Shown here piece by piece: positions 56,310 to 64,000 of a stretch of DNA of 64,000 nt (positions are counted from its first letter, which is position 1; each line of letters starts with the position of its first letter). Source of the stretch: Streptococcus himalayensis. GTDB taxonomy: Bacteria; Bacillota; Bacilli; Lactobacillales; Streptococcaceae. Below the pieces are notes generated by a model. The model was not told the origin of the DNA and made no database searches. It saw only the letters and a program-made list of their open reading frames with translations. Where the stretch lies: NCBI RefSeq assembly GCF_001708305.1, contig NZ_CP016953.1, positions 137,001 through 201,000 of the forward strand, written 5' to 3'. A program made the translations under genes and the position numbers.

Positions 56310-57560
56310 TTAGACTAATAAACTATAAAGGGTTTCATTTCCTCGTAAGTTGATATAGGATGGATCAAACTTTTCCATCCGTTCAATCAATCCTGCATAA
56401 TCATGCTTGTCACCTAAAGCCACCCCAATCAAGACCGGACCTGTTCCCTTGCTAGCACGTTTGATGTATTCAAAACGCGTAATATCATCATTTGGTCCCA
56501 AGATATCTGTTACAAATTCTCGCAAAGCTCCGGGACGTTGAGGGAAATTGACAACAAAATAATGTTTGATACCGTCATAAATCAGCGCCCGCTCTTCCAT
56601 TTCTGGCATGCGGTTGATATCGTTATTACCACCTGAGATAATGCAGCAGACAGTCTTTCCTTTGATGTACTCGCTCAAGACATCTAGGGCTGCAATACTG
56701 GCTGCACCTGCTGGCTCTGCCACAATTCCTTGTTTCGAATATAAATCAATTAAGGTTTCAGAAATCAAGCCCTCATCCACACCGATCAAATTTTCCACAT
56801 GTTGGCGTGTCGCTTCGTAGGTTAATTGGCCTACTTTTTGTACGGCAATGCCGTCTGCAAATTTATCAATTTCCTTGAGCTTTACAGGACCTCCTGCTTC
56901 AAAGGCAGCCTTCATACTCCGAGCCCCTTCAGCTTCTACCCCAATGACTTCAATGGCTGGATTAGTTTCCTTGATATAGGTAGCAACTCCCGCAATTAAA
57001 CCGCCTCCACCAACTGGTACTAAAACCGTATCAAAATCAATGGATTCACGCTCGGCTTCTTCCATGATTTCATAACCTACCGTACCTTGACCGGCCTGCA
57101 CATGGATATCATCAAAAGGTGCAATGAAGGTCCGATTTTCACGCTCCGTAAAATCCTGTGCTGCTTTAGCTGAAGCATCAAACGTATCTCCGACCAACTT
57201 GATCTCCACCATCTCACCACCAAAGAAACGAACTTGACCAATTTTTTGTTGAGGTGTGGTAATCGGCATGAAAATCGTTGCAGGAATTCCTAACTCATTA
57301 CAGGTAAAGGCAACTCCTTGGGCATGATTTCCCGCACTGGCACAGACCACCCCACGCTTACGCTCCTCTTCTTTCAGTTGCGAAATAGCGTAGTAGGCAC
57401 CACGAATTTTGAAAGAACGAACACGCTGGGCATTCTCTTTTTTGAGATAGATTTTCGCTCTATATTTTTCTGACAAATACGGGTCATAATCAAGTGGGGT
57501 ATACACCACCACATCCTTTAATACCTTATGAGCACGTACAATGTCCTTAGCTGTTAACAT
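56310..57560 (-). CDS. ilvA: threonine ammonia-lyase (dehydratase) IlvA
   Basis: A 416-residue PLP enzyme converting threonine to 2-oxobutyrate, the entry to isoleucine synthesis. The PLP lysine is in RVRSFKIRGAYYA (about residue 51); the glycine loop VGGGGLIAGVATYI binds the cofactor phosphate. A shortened C-terminal ACT-like regulatory region (PQRPGALREFVTDILG) is present, as in the Firmicute IlvA form. It follows ilvC after 232 nt that contain a terminator-like hairpin and a MITE-like repeat. Confidence 0.95.
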   Translation of the reverse strand: MLTAKDIVRAHKVLKDVVVYTPLDYDPYLSEKYRAKIYLKKENAQRVRSFKIRGAYYAISQLKEEERKRGVVCASAGNHAQGVAFTCNELGIPATIFMPITTPQQKIGQVRFFGGEMVEIKLVGDTFDASAKAAQDFTERENRTFIAPFDDIHVQAGQGTVGYEIMEEAERESIDFDTVLVPVGGGGLIAGVATYIKETNPAIEVIGVEAEGARSMKAAFEAGGPVKLKEIDKFADGIAVQKVGQLTYEATRQHVENLIGVDEGLISETLIDLYSKQGIVAEPAGAASIAALDVLSEYIKGKTVCCIISGGNNDINRMPEMEERALIYDGIKHYFVVNFPQRPGALREFVTDILGPNDDITRFEYIKRASKGTGPVLIGVALGDKHDYAGLIERMEKFDPSYINLRGNETLYSLLV

Positions 57561-57581
57561 AGTTTCTCCTTATCCATCCAT

Positions 57582-57630
57582 GAAAAAAGTGAGGAGCTGA
57601 GCATCTTGCTAGCCCCTTTCCTCACTTACT
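57582..57630 (-). terminator. possible terminator overlapping the ilvA leader
   Basis: AGTGAGGA and TCCTCACTTTTTT pair around a long loop in the leftward direction, between ilvC and ilvA and 22 nt before the ilvA ATG. It could attenuate read-through into ilvA; the loop is long, so this is tentative. Confidence 0.45.
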
Positions 57631-57658
57631 TTCTATCCTCATCAGATTATTGGGTATT

Positions 57659-57763
57659 TATAGTGGATTGAGAAAGGAATAAGACAAGGCAAGGAGCTGC
57701 AGATAGAACTGGCGTTCATCAAAGCGACTTAACGATGTCCTAACCTTTATTCCATTCACTATA
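57659..57763. repeat. short inverted-repeat (MITE-like) element, copy D2
   Basis: 105 bp with terminal inverted repeats TATAGTGGAT and TATAGTGAAT (9 of 10 alike) and subterminal GGAATAA on both sides. Its internal GCGACTTAACGATG matches the D1 element at 15134. Confidence 0.65.
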
Positions 57764-57792
57764 TATCCTATCTGACTTGACCAAGCTCCATC

Positions 57793-58818
<1,026 letters not shown>

Positions 58819-58870
58819 CTATTCTCTCTCTTTTCTATTTCTTAATTTGCTACAAAACTACTAATCTTGC

Positions 58871-59347
58871 TTAATCTCGTGTAAAACCAGTGGCTCCTGT
58901 GCGTGCGATATTTTTAATCCCATAAGGACGAATGACCCTTAAAAGTGCCTCGCTCTTTTCGGCATCTCCCGTCATCTGAATGGTAATCGAACTCGGTGCC
59001 ACATCAACTACTGTCGCACGAAATGGCTGGATAATAGCTAAAATCTCTGCTCGTTTGTTTGCAGGTGCTGAGATTTTCACCAAAATAACCTCGCGCTCCA
59101 AATGTGGTTTGTCTGTTATATCTCGAATGCGAATGACATCAATCTGGCGATTGAGCTGCTTGATGATTTGCTCGACTTCATTGAGCGAAGCAACGTCAAT
59201 AATAATTGTAATCCGTGAGACATTTGGGTCTTCTGTTGCACCAACAGAGATACTTTCAATATTGACCTGACGTCTAGAAAGAACGCCTGTGAAACGATTG
59301 AGAACCCCTGAACGATTTTGAAGCTTGGCTGTCAACATTCTACGCAT
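58871..59347 (-). CDS. ilvN: acetolactate synthase small (regulatory) subunit
   Basis: A 158-residue regulatory subunit with an N-terminal ACT domain ([20 protein letters not shown]) that binds valine for feedback control of the large subunit, and a C-terminal domain ([18 protein letters not shown]). The start overlaps the ilvB stop by 8 nt, giving coupled synthesis of the two subunits. Confidence 0.96.
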   Translation of the reverse strand: MRRMLTAKLQNRSGVLNRFTGVLSRRQVNIESISVGATEDPNVSRITIIIDVASLNEVEQIIKQLNRQIDVIRIRDITDKPHLEREVILVKISAPANKRAEILAIIQPFRATVVDVAPSSITIQMTGDAEKSEALLRVIRPYGIKNIARTGATGFTRD

Positions 59348-61040
59348 GGAACTTCACCCCCAACATCTCTGCATTGCTCTTACCTGCTGGTACCATTGGA
59401 AGAACGTGCTCTTTTCTGGAAATATCCACTTCTATCAGCATCGGTCGATTGTCCTGGATGACTTCTAAATCCTTGTACAGTGTCTCTGGATTGGCAAATT
59501 TATAGTGTTTAATGCCATAAGCAGCCGCTAAGAGTTGGAAATCTGGCTCGCTTTCAAAGACCGACTCACTCGTCCGTCCTTCATAGAAGGACTCTTGCCA
59601 CTGACGCACCATTCCCAAGGAATGGTTATTGAGCAAAATAACCTTAATCGGAATGCCGTATCCATTTAAAATCGCCAATTCTTGATTGGTCATTTGAAAA
59701 CCACCATCTCCGACAAATAAAACGACTTCTTTGTCTGGATTGGCCAATTTTGCACCAATCGCGGCCGGAATTCCAAAGCCCATCGTTCCTAGACCGCCTG
59801 AGGTGACCAACTGGCGTTCATTTTGATAAGGATAATACTGAGCTGCCCACATTTGATGCTGCCCAACATCCGTCACAACAATAGCATCGCCTTGAGTTAA
59901 TTCACCAATACGTTCAATCACGGCTTGCGGTTGCACTACGCGTTCTTTCTTATCATAAGAGCGAACACGGTGTTTATTATCGGTTACACGCTCTAGCCAC
60001 TTTTCCGTATTCATTTTCACCGCAGGCTCATTCAACAAGAGCTGGAGGGTCTGCTTGGCATCACCCACCACAGGAATATCAACGGCAATAATCTTACCAA
60101 TCTCAGCCGGGTCAATATCCACATGCACGACTTTAGCATTTTTTGCAAATGTCTTAGGATTTCCAGTCAACCGATCATCAAATCGAGAACCAAGATTGAT
60201 TAGAAAATCCGTTTCCGTCATGGCAATATTTGCCGCATAAGAACCGTGCATGCCCCCCATCCCTAAGAAAAGAGGATGACTTGTCGCAATAGTCCCCTGT
60301 CCAAGAAGGGTCGTCACGACTGGAATTTGGTACCGTTCTGCAAAAGCAAGTAGCTCTTCTGAAGCTCCTGCATAGCTAACACCACCCCCTGCTAGAATAA
60401 CAGGCTTTTTAGCCTTGGCCAACTGCTTGGTAATCTTCTTAATCTGCAATTCATTTGGAGTCATCACTGGCTGATAGCTTGGCAAATCAATCCTTGTATC
60501 AAAGATGAAATCCGTCTCCTTGGCCGATACATCCTTGGGTAGGTCGATAACCACTGGCCCCGGACGACCTGTCGTTGCGATATGAATAGCCTCTGTAATC
60601 ACGCGTGGAATCTCAGCTGTCTCACGAATTTGGTAATTATACTTGGTAATCGGCATGGTAATTCCGACAATGTCTGCCTCCTGAAAGGCATCTTTACCAA
60701 TTCCTGAAATACCGACTTGGCCGGTAAAGACAAGCAGAGGTACGCTATCACTCATCGCATCCGCAATCCCTGTAATGGCATTCGTCGCACCCGGACCACT
60801 CGTCACAACGGCTACACCGATTTTACCCGTTGATTTTGCATAACCTTCTGCTTCGTGAAGACAACCTTGTTCATGGCGTCCCAAGATATGACGAATTCCC
60901 TTGAACTGATAAATGGCATCATAGAGGGGCAAAACCGCTCCACCTGGATACCCAAAAATAGTATCCACACCCAGTTCTACTAAGGTTTCAAGTAGCAATT
61001 CCGATCCTGTTTTAGGTGATTCAAGTATCCGTTTTTCCAT
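59340..61040 (-). CDS. ilvB: acetolactate synthase large (catalytic) subunit
   Basis: A 566-residue thiamine-diphosphate enzyme condensing pyruvate with pyruvate or 2-oxobutyrate. [33 protein letters not shown] (with the catalytic Glu just before), and the ThDP motif [16 protein letters not shown] are present. A TTG at 61064 extends the frame by eight codons, but the ATG at 61040 with AAAGGAG six nt upstream is clearly better. First gene of ilvB-ilvN-ilvC-ilvA; a CodY-box-like sequence lies 23 nt upstream. Confidence 0.96.
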   Translation of the reverse strand: MEKRILESPKTGSELLLETLVELGVDTIFGYPGGAVLPLYDAIYQFKGIRHILGRHEQGCLHEAEGYAKSTGKIGVAVVTSGPGATNAITGIADAMSDSVPLLVFTGQVGISGIGKDAFQEADIVGITMPITKYNYQIRETAEIPRVITEAIHIATTGRPGPVVIDLPKDVSAKETDFIFDTRIDLPSYQPVMTPNELQIKKITKQLAKAKKPVILAGGGVSYAGASEELLAFAERYQIPVVTTLLGQGTIATSHPLFLGMGGMHGSYAANIAMTETDFLINLGSRFDDRLTGNPKTFAKNAKVVHVDIDPAEIGKIIAVDIPVVGDAKQTLQLLLNEPAVKMNTEKWLERVTDNKHRVRSYDKKERVVQPQAVIERIGELTQGDAIVVTDVGQHQMWAAQYYPYQNERQLVTSGGLGTMGFGIPAAIGAKLANPDKEVVLFVGDGGFQMTNQELAILNGYGIPIKVILLNNHSLGMVRQWQESFYEGRTSESVFESEPDFQLLAAAYGIKHYKFANPETLYKDLEVIQDNRPMLIEVDISRKEHVLPMVPAGKSNAEMLGVKFHA

Positions 61041-61062
61041 ACGTCTCCTTTCAGTAATTTTC

Positions 61063-61140
61063 AATTTTCTAAAAATTCTAAAATCTTTTTACTATGATAC
61101 CATTTTTGAAAAAAATTGCAAGGGAATTTTATCGAAAATT
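61063..61140 (-). promoter_or_regulatory. ilvB promoter with CodY-box-like sequences
   Basis: AATTTTCTAAAAATT (61063-61077) matches the CodY consensus AATTTTCWGAAAATT at 14 of 15 positions. The promoter has -35 TTGCAA (61116-61121), 16 nt and -10 TATCAT (61094-61099) with an extended TGG. A second related sequence, AATTTTATCGAAAATT (61125-61140), lies above the -35. Branched-chain repression through CodY is the expected outcome. No T-box was found. Confidence 0.75.
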
Positions 61141-61319
61141 CAGATTTTTTATTAAAATCCGAATTTTTGTCGCAAATCTTCGTGAAATAATCAACAAAAA
61201 AAGGCGAACTATTCATATCTGATCCAATACATCTTAGCTCTTAAACAGACTAAGCTTTATCCATCGTTAATCAAGTACCTGTACATGCCTGTTGCTAAAA
61301 CCTAGATTTGCTTGACGTG

Positions 61320-61520
61320 TACTCTATAAACATCAACATCTAACTACCTTCCACAATTGAGAAGTGTGGAAGATGATGGATAAAACGAGCGTAACTTGCG
61401 CACTAAAAAATAAATGCAAAACAAGAGGTTACGCTGAGGATTATTTCATAATCCTTATTTCCAACCGACTGTTGAAACAAGGTAAGCTAACGACGCCAGA
61501 TTTTGATTTTTGACCAGCAT
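61320..61520. repeat. BOX-like intergenic repeat (degenerate)
   Basis: Starts TACTCTATAAACATCAACAT and contains CCACAATTGAGAAGTGTGG as an internal hairpin, matching the repeat at 22619 over its first 85 bases. The right end is degenerate. No gene was seen in 61141-61598; a stem AAGACTAG with CTAGTCTT lies at 61554-61583, next to the IS. Confidence 0.5.
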
Positions 61521-61598
61521 TGCAACTCTCACCCCAGCAAAATTTTATATTAAAAGACTAGCAATGATACATTTACTAGTCTTATTCCTAATTTTTAG

Positions 61599-63013
61599 GG
61601 CTCTATAATTTCTGTAGTGGGTAAATCCACTGTGGAGATTATGGAACCTTTTTCAGTGTAGAAAAAAAAGTTCCATATGACCTATAATGAAAAGCGACAA
61701 AACCATCATTTAGAAAGACTCATATGGAACAACTAAATCTTATCACAAATTTTCTCAAAATGAAAGACAAAAATATCACGATCACTAATGAATGCGACAT
61801 GGGAACACACTTAGAACTCCACGGTCACTTGGATTACACAGCCCCTAAATGCTCTTCCTGCAAGGGACAAATGGCTAAGTACGACTTCCAGAAAGCCTCT
61901 AAAATCCCCTACTTAGAAACTGCTGGCTACCCGCTACTTATCCGCCTTCGAAAGCGTCGTTTCAAGTGCAAAGACTGTGGGAAAATAGCGGTCGCTGAAA
62001 CTCCTATTGTTAAGAAGAACCATCAAATCTCTGTCGCTGTCAACCAGAAAATCGCACAATTACTCATCGAAAAGCAAGCAATGACACATATCGCACACAG
62101 ACTCTCCATTTCAACATCTACAGTTATTCGAAAACTCAATGAGTTTAAATTTGAAACGGATTGGGCTAAGCTTCCAGAAGTCATGTCCTGGGATGAGTAT
62201 GCCTTCAAGAAAGGGAAAATGAGCTTTATCGCTCAAGATTTTGACACAAATAACATCATCGCTATCCTTGATGGAAGAACGCAAGCAACCATCCGAAATC
62301 ACTTTCTGAGATACCCTAGACAGGTCAGAAACCGCGTTAAATTCATCACTATGGACATGTTTAGCCCTTACTATCAACTAGCCAAACAACTTTTTCCTCA
62401 TGCTAAAATCGTGCTTGATCGTTTCCACGTTGTGCAACATCTCAGCCGTGCTATGAACCGTGTCCGCATACAAATCATGAATCAATTCGATAGAAAATCC
62501 CAGGAATACCGTGTCTTAAAACGCTACTGGAAACTGGTACAACAAGATAGCCGTAAACTCAGTGATAAACGATTTTATCGCCCTACATTTCGCATGCATT
62601 TGACCAATAAGGAAATCTTAGACAAGCTCCTATCCTACTCAGATGAGTTACGACAACATTATGAACTCTATCAACTTCTTTTATTCCATTTCCAAGAGAA
62701 GAACTCAGATCATTTCTTTGACCTAATTGAACAAGAAATAGCCACTGTTAACCCTATTTTCCAGACGGTATTTAAGACGTTTCTAAAGGATAAGGACAAG
62801 GTTTTAAACGCCTTGGAATTGCCTTATTCCAACGCTAAATTGGAAGCTACCAATAATCTTATCAAAGTCATTAAACGAAATGCCTTTGGTTTCAGGAACT
62901 TTGAAAACTTCAAAAAGCGGATTTTGATTGCCTTAAACATCAAAAAAGAGAAGACCAAGTTGGTCCTCTCTAGGTGTTAGCTGACATCTACCCACTACAG
63001 TTGACAAAGAGCC
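61599..63013 (+). mobile_element. ISL3-family insertion sequence, copy 4
   Basis: 1415 bp (one extra A in the leader A-run relative to the other copies) with an 8-bp target duplication ATTTTTAG (61591-61598 and 63014-63021). Left-end subtype as copy 3; transposase protein as copy 2. Confidence 0.96.
61724..62980 (+). CDS. ISL3-family transposase (IS copy 4)
   Basis: Full-length, 418 residues, identical in protein sequence to the transposase of copy 2 (CSSCKG, CKDCGKIAV, WAKLPEV, EKNSDHFF), with a few silent DNA differences. Zinc finger, helix-turn-helix and DDE blocks are intact. Confidence 0.96.
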   Translation: MEQLNLITNFLKMKDKNITITNECDMGTHLELHGHLDYTAPKCSSCKGQMAKYDFQKASKIPYLETAGYPLLIRLRKRRFKCKDCGKIAVAETPIVKKNHQISVAVNQKIAQLLIEKQAMTHIAHRLSISTSTVIRKLNEFKFETDWAKLPEVMSWDEYAFKKGKMSFIAQDFDTNNIIAILDGRTQATIRNHFLRYPRQVRNRVKFITMDMFSPYYQLAKQLFPHAKIVLDRFHVVQHLSRAMNRVRIQIMNQFDRKSQEYRVLKRYWKLVQQDSRKLSDKRFYRPTFRMHLTNKEILDKLLSYSDELRQHYELYQLLLFHFQEKNSDHFFDLIEQEIATVNPIFQTVFKTFLKDKDKVLNALELPYSNAKLEATNNLIKVIKRNAFGFRNFENFKKRILIALNIKKEKTKLVLSRC

Positions 63014-63015
63014 AT

Positions 63016-63289
63016 TTTTAGCCATCTGATAGTAAAAAGCTCTATTTCCCCTATCTCCAATAAGCTCAAGACTGCATTGGTAGAACCTGCACTTCTTTTA
63101 TTTCCAACTTGTAACACTCCCTCGGACTGCAATGAAAGAAACCTCGTTTCTCTCATCTCCCACCTCCAATAAGCTCCCAGCTGCATTGACAGAACTTACA
63201 GTTCCGTTATTTTCAACCTCTAACAATCCACTGAACTGCATGGACAGAACCTACGGTTCTTTTATTTCCAACCTCTAACAATCCACTGG
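63016..63289 (-). repeat. 55-bp tandem repeats downstream of the response regulator
   Basis: Four consecutive units beginning near ACTGCAT (63071, 63126, 63180, 63235; periods 55, 54, 55, 55) and a degraded fifth to about 63016. On the transcribed strand each holds a short hairpin with a 3-nt loop: AGAACC with GGTTCT, GGAACT with AGTTCT, AGAAAC with GTTTCT, and a weak fourth. The period is not a multiple of three and no frame is conserved, so the array is non-coding. Confidence 0.85.
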
Positions 63290-63299
63290 ATTGTTAGAG
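63273..63299 (-). terminator. perfect hairpin spanning the response-regulator stop codon
   Basis: Two 12-bp arms (CTCTAACAATCC and GGATTGTTAGAG) with a 3-nt loop. The TAA stop of the regulator gene is inside the first arm. No T-run follows; transcription could continue into the 55-bp array. Confidence 0.6.
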
Positions 63300-63893
63300 C
63301 CACCCATTTTCTTTGGCGGTGTTGGCGGCTTCGGTGCGGTTTTCAGCACCTAATTTGCTGAGGATGGTGGTCATGTAGTTGCGAATAGTTCCGTTTGACA
63401 GGTACATTTGGTCGGCAATTTCTTTGTTGGATAGGCCTTGTGCGACTTTTTGGAGTAGGATTTGTTCCTGTTTGGTCAGGGGATTTTTCATGGTGAAAAA
63501 GCTTTCCATTAACTCTGGCGAATACTCTTTTTTTCCTTGGAGCACACGTTCAATGGTCCGCATCAACTCAGCAATGCTGCGTTCTTTCAAGACATAGGCA
63601 TCCACATCTGCTCGAATTGCACGTTCAAAATAGCCCGGCCGTTTAAAGGTCGTCACCATAATCACTTTTAAGCTCGGGAACTCCTCTTTTGCCCATTCAA
63701 GGACATCGAGACCCGTCATCTCAGGCATCTCAATATCTAAAATGGCGACATCTACCTTTTCCTTTTGTAAAATAGCTTGTGCTTCTAAGCCATTTTGGGC
63801 TGGAAATACTTGGGCTACGCCGTCCTGTAATTCCAAGAGCTGACAGAGGGCGTCCCGCAACATGCTTTGGTCTTCAGCAACGAGTATGTTCAT
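63294..63893 (-). CDS. NarL/LuxR-family response regulator (DesR-like)
   Basis: A 199-residue two-component regulator. The receiver domain has the acidic pair AEDQ near residue 7, phosphoacceptor D54 in [13 protein letters not shown], and [10 protein letters not shown] and YVLKERS (conserved Lys). A LuxR-type helix-turn-helix follows ([20 protein letters not shown], about residues 137-156, then [15 protein letters not shown]). The start ATG at 63893 has AAAGGAG upstream and overlaps the kinase end by 20 nt. Similar pairs sense membrane fluidity or cell-envelope state; the signal here is unknown. Confidence 0.93.
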   Translation of the reverse strand: MNILVAEDQSMLRDALCQLLELQDGVAQVFPAQNGLEAQAILQKEKVDVAILDIEMPEMTGLDVLEWAKEEFPSLKVIMVTTFKRPGYFERAIRADVDAYVLKERSIAELMRTIERVLQGKKEYSPELMESFFTMKNPLTKQEQILLQKVAQGLSNKEIADQMYLSNGTIRNYMTTILSKLGAENRTEAANTAKENGWL

Positions 63894-64000
63894 CTTTGTC
63901 TCCTTTTGGAATGTCTAGCTGAATTTGTGTCGGCTGTTTGCTAGAAATGATTTCCATCCTGCCTTGATAGCGAATGAGCCGGTCACGAATGGAGTGCAAC
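63874..64000 (-). CDS. sensor histidine kinase, C-terminal end (partial)
   Basis: The last 41 codons of a kinase, reading [20 protein letters not shown], which fits the final part of a HATPase domain of the DesK/NarX class (the G2-proximal LxSIxER element), then [17 protein letters not shown] and a stop. It overlaps the response regulator by 20 nt, so the two are translationally coupled. The rest lies beyond the window. Confidence 0.8.
   Translation of the reverse strand, partial: LHSIRDRLIRYQGRMEIISSKQPTQIQLDIPKGDKDEHTRC

Noticed and set aside
61041..61064. A TTG start adding eight residues to IlvB
   Set aside because: Its codons include the AAAGGAG that serves the better ATG at 61040.
61100..61598. 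A T-box riboswitch or leader peptide before ilvB
   Set aside because: I looked for a T-box AGGGTGGNACCGCG-like block and for a short ORF with clustered Ile/Val/Leu codons; neither is present, and the region holds CodY-like boxes and a BOX-like repeat.
62995..63186. A 63-codon leftward ORF after the response regulator
   Set aside because: It spans the IS end and several 54/55-bp repeat units that are out of phase with any reading frame, so it is an accident of the array.

Overview
The window is chromosomal DNA of a Streptococcus (low-GC Firmicute). The evidence is the HrcA-GrpE-DnaK-DnaJ cluster with perfect CIRCE operators, the yqeG-yqeH-yhbY-nadD-yqeK-rsfS block, rsmH-ftsL-pbpX-mraY, tandem DAHP synthases beside secA and acpS-alr-recG, LPXTG-anchored surface enzymes and BOX-like intergenic repeats. 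A Streptococcus suis-like species is plausible, but the sequence alone does not fix the species.

Layout: 1-1362 two tandem polar amino-acid binding lipoproteins (the first cut by the window edge); 1487-2266 an AadA-like nucleotidyltransferase; 2337-3750 IS copy 1; 3836-10188 yebC, then a leftward tRNA/ribosome/NAD housekeeping block; 10302-17294 the heat-shock cluster hrcA-grpE-dnaK-dnaJ, interrupted by structured repeats and an unrecognised A+T-rich gene; 17300-18713 IS copy 2; 18812-20626 a DUF2207 membrane protein; 21032-31269 cell-wall carboxypeptidase, phosphatase, recG, alr, acpS, two DAHP synthases and secA; 31479-32426 manA; 32700-44375 an island of four secreted, wall-anchored peptidases (two C69 dipeptidases, one M26-type zinc protease, one Xaa-Pro dipeptidyl peptidase); 44426-45839 IS copy 3; 45907-50453 the division/peptidoglycan genes; 50653-51769 a small XRE-controlled membrane operon; 52032-54334 an amino-acid ABC transporter; 55005-56220 a small protein and an SPFH protein; 56310-61040 ilvB-ilvN-ilvC-ilvA; 61599-63013 IS copy 4; 63294-64000 a two-component system whose kinase runs off the window.

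The most unusual feature is a family of 105-bp structured elements (five copies plus a fragment) found here only inside the hrcA-dnaJ cluster. The copies differ in sequence but keep the same nested inverted repeats through paired substitutions. At dnaK and at dnaJ one copy lies exactly between a good Shine-Dalgarno sequence and the start codon. About 113 nt therefore separate the two in linear sequence, but only 7-8 nt would separate them if the element folds.

The second theme is the surface peptidase island. Both C69 genes share a promoter layout with a perfect cre site overlapping the -10 end. The anchor-coding DNA of one C69 gene and of the Xaa-Pro peptidase is nearly identical. A 38-residue stalk repeat is tripled in the latter and present once, degenerate, in the other C69 gene. 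Together the enzymes look like a carbon-regulated system that trims host peptides at the cell surface, feeding peptide and amino-acid uptake.

Four near-identical ISL3-type insertion sequences, all in the same orientation and all with intact 8-bp target duplications, sit between transcription units. No tRNA, rRNA, CRISPR array or prophage was seen.
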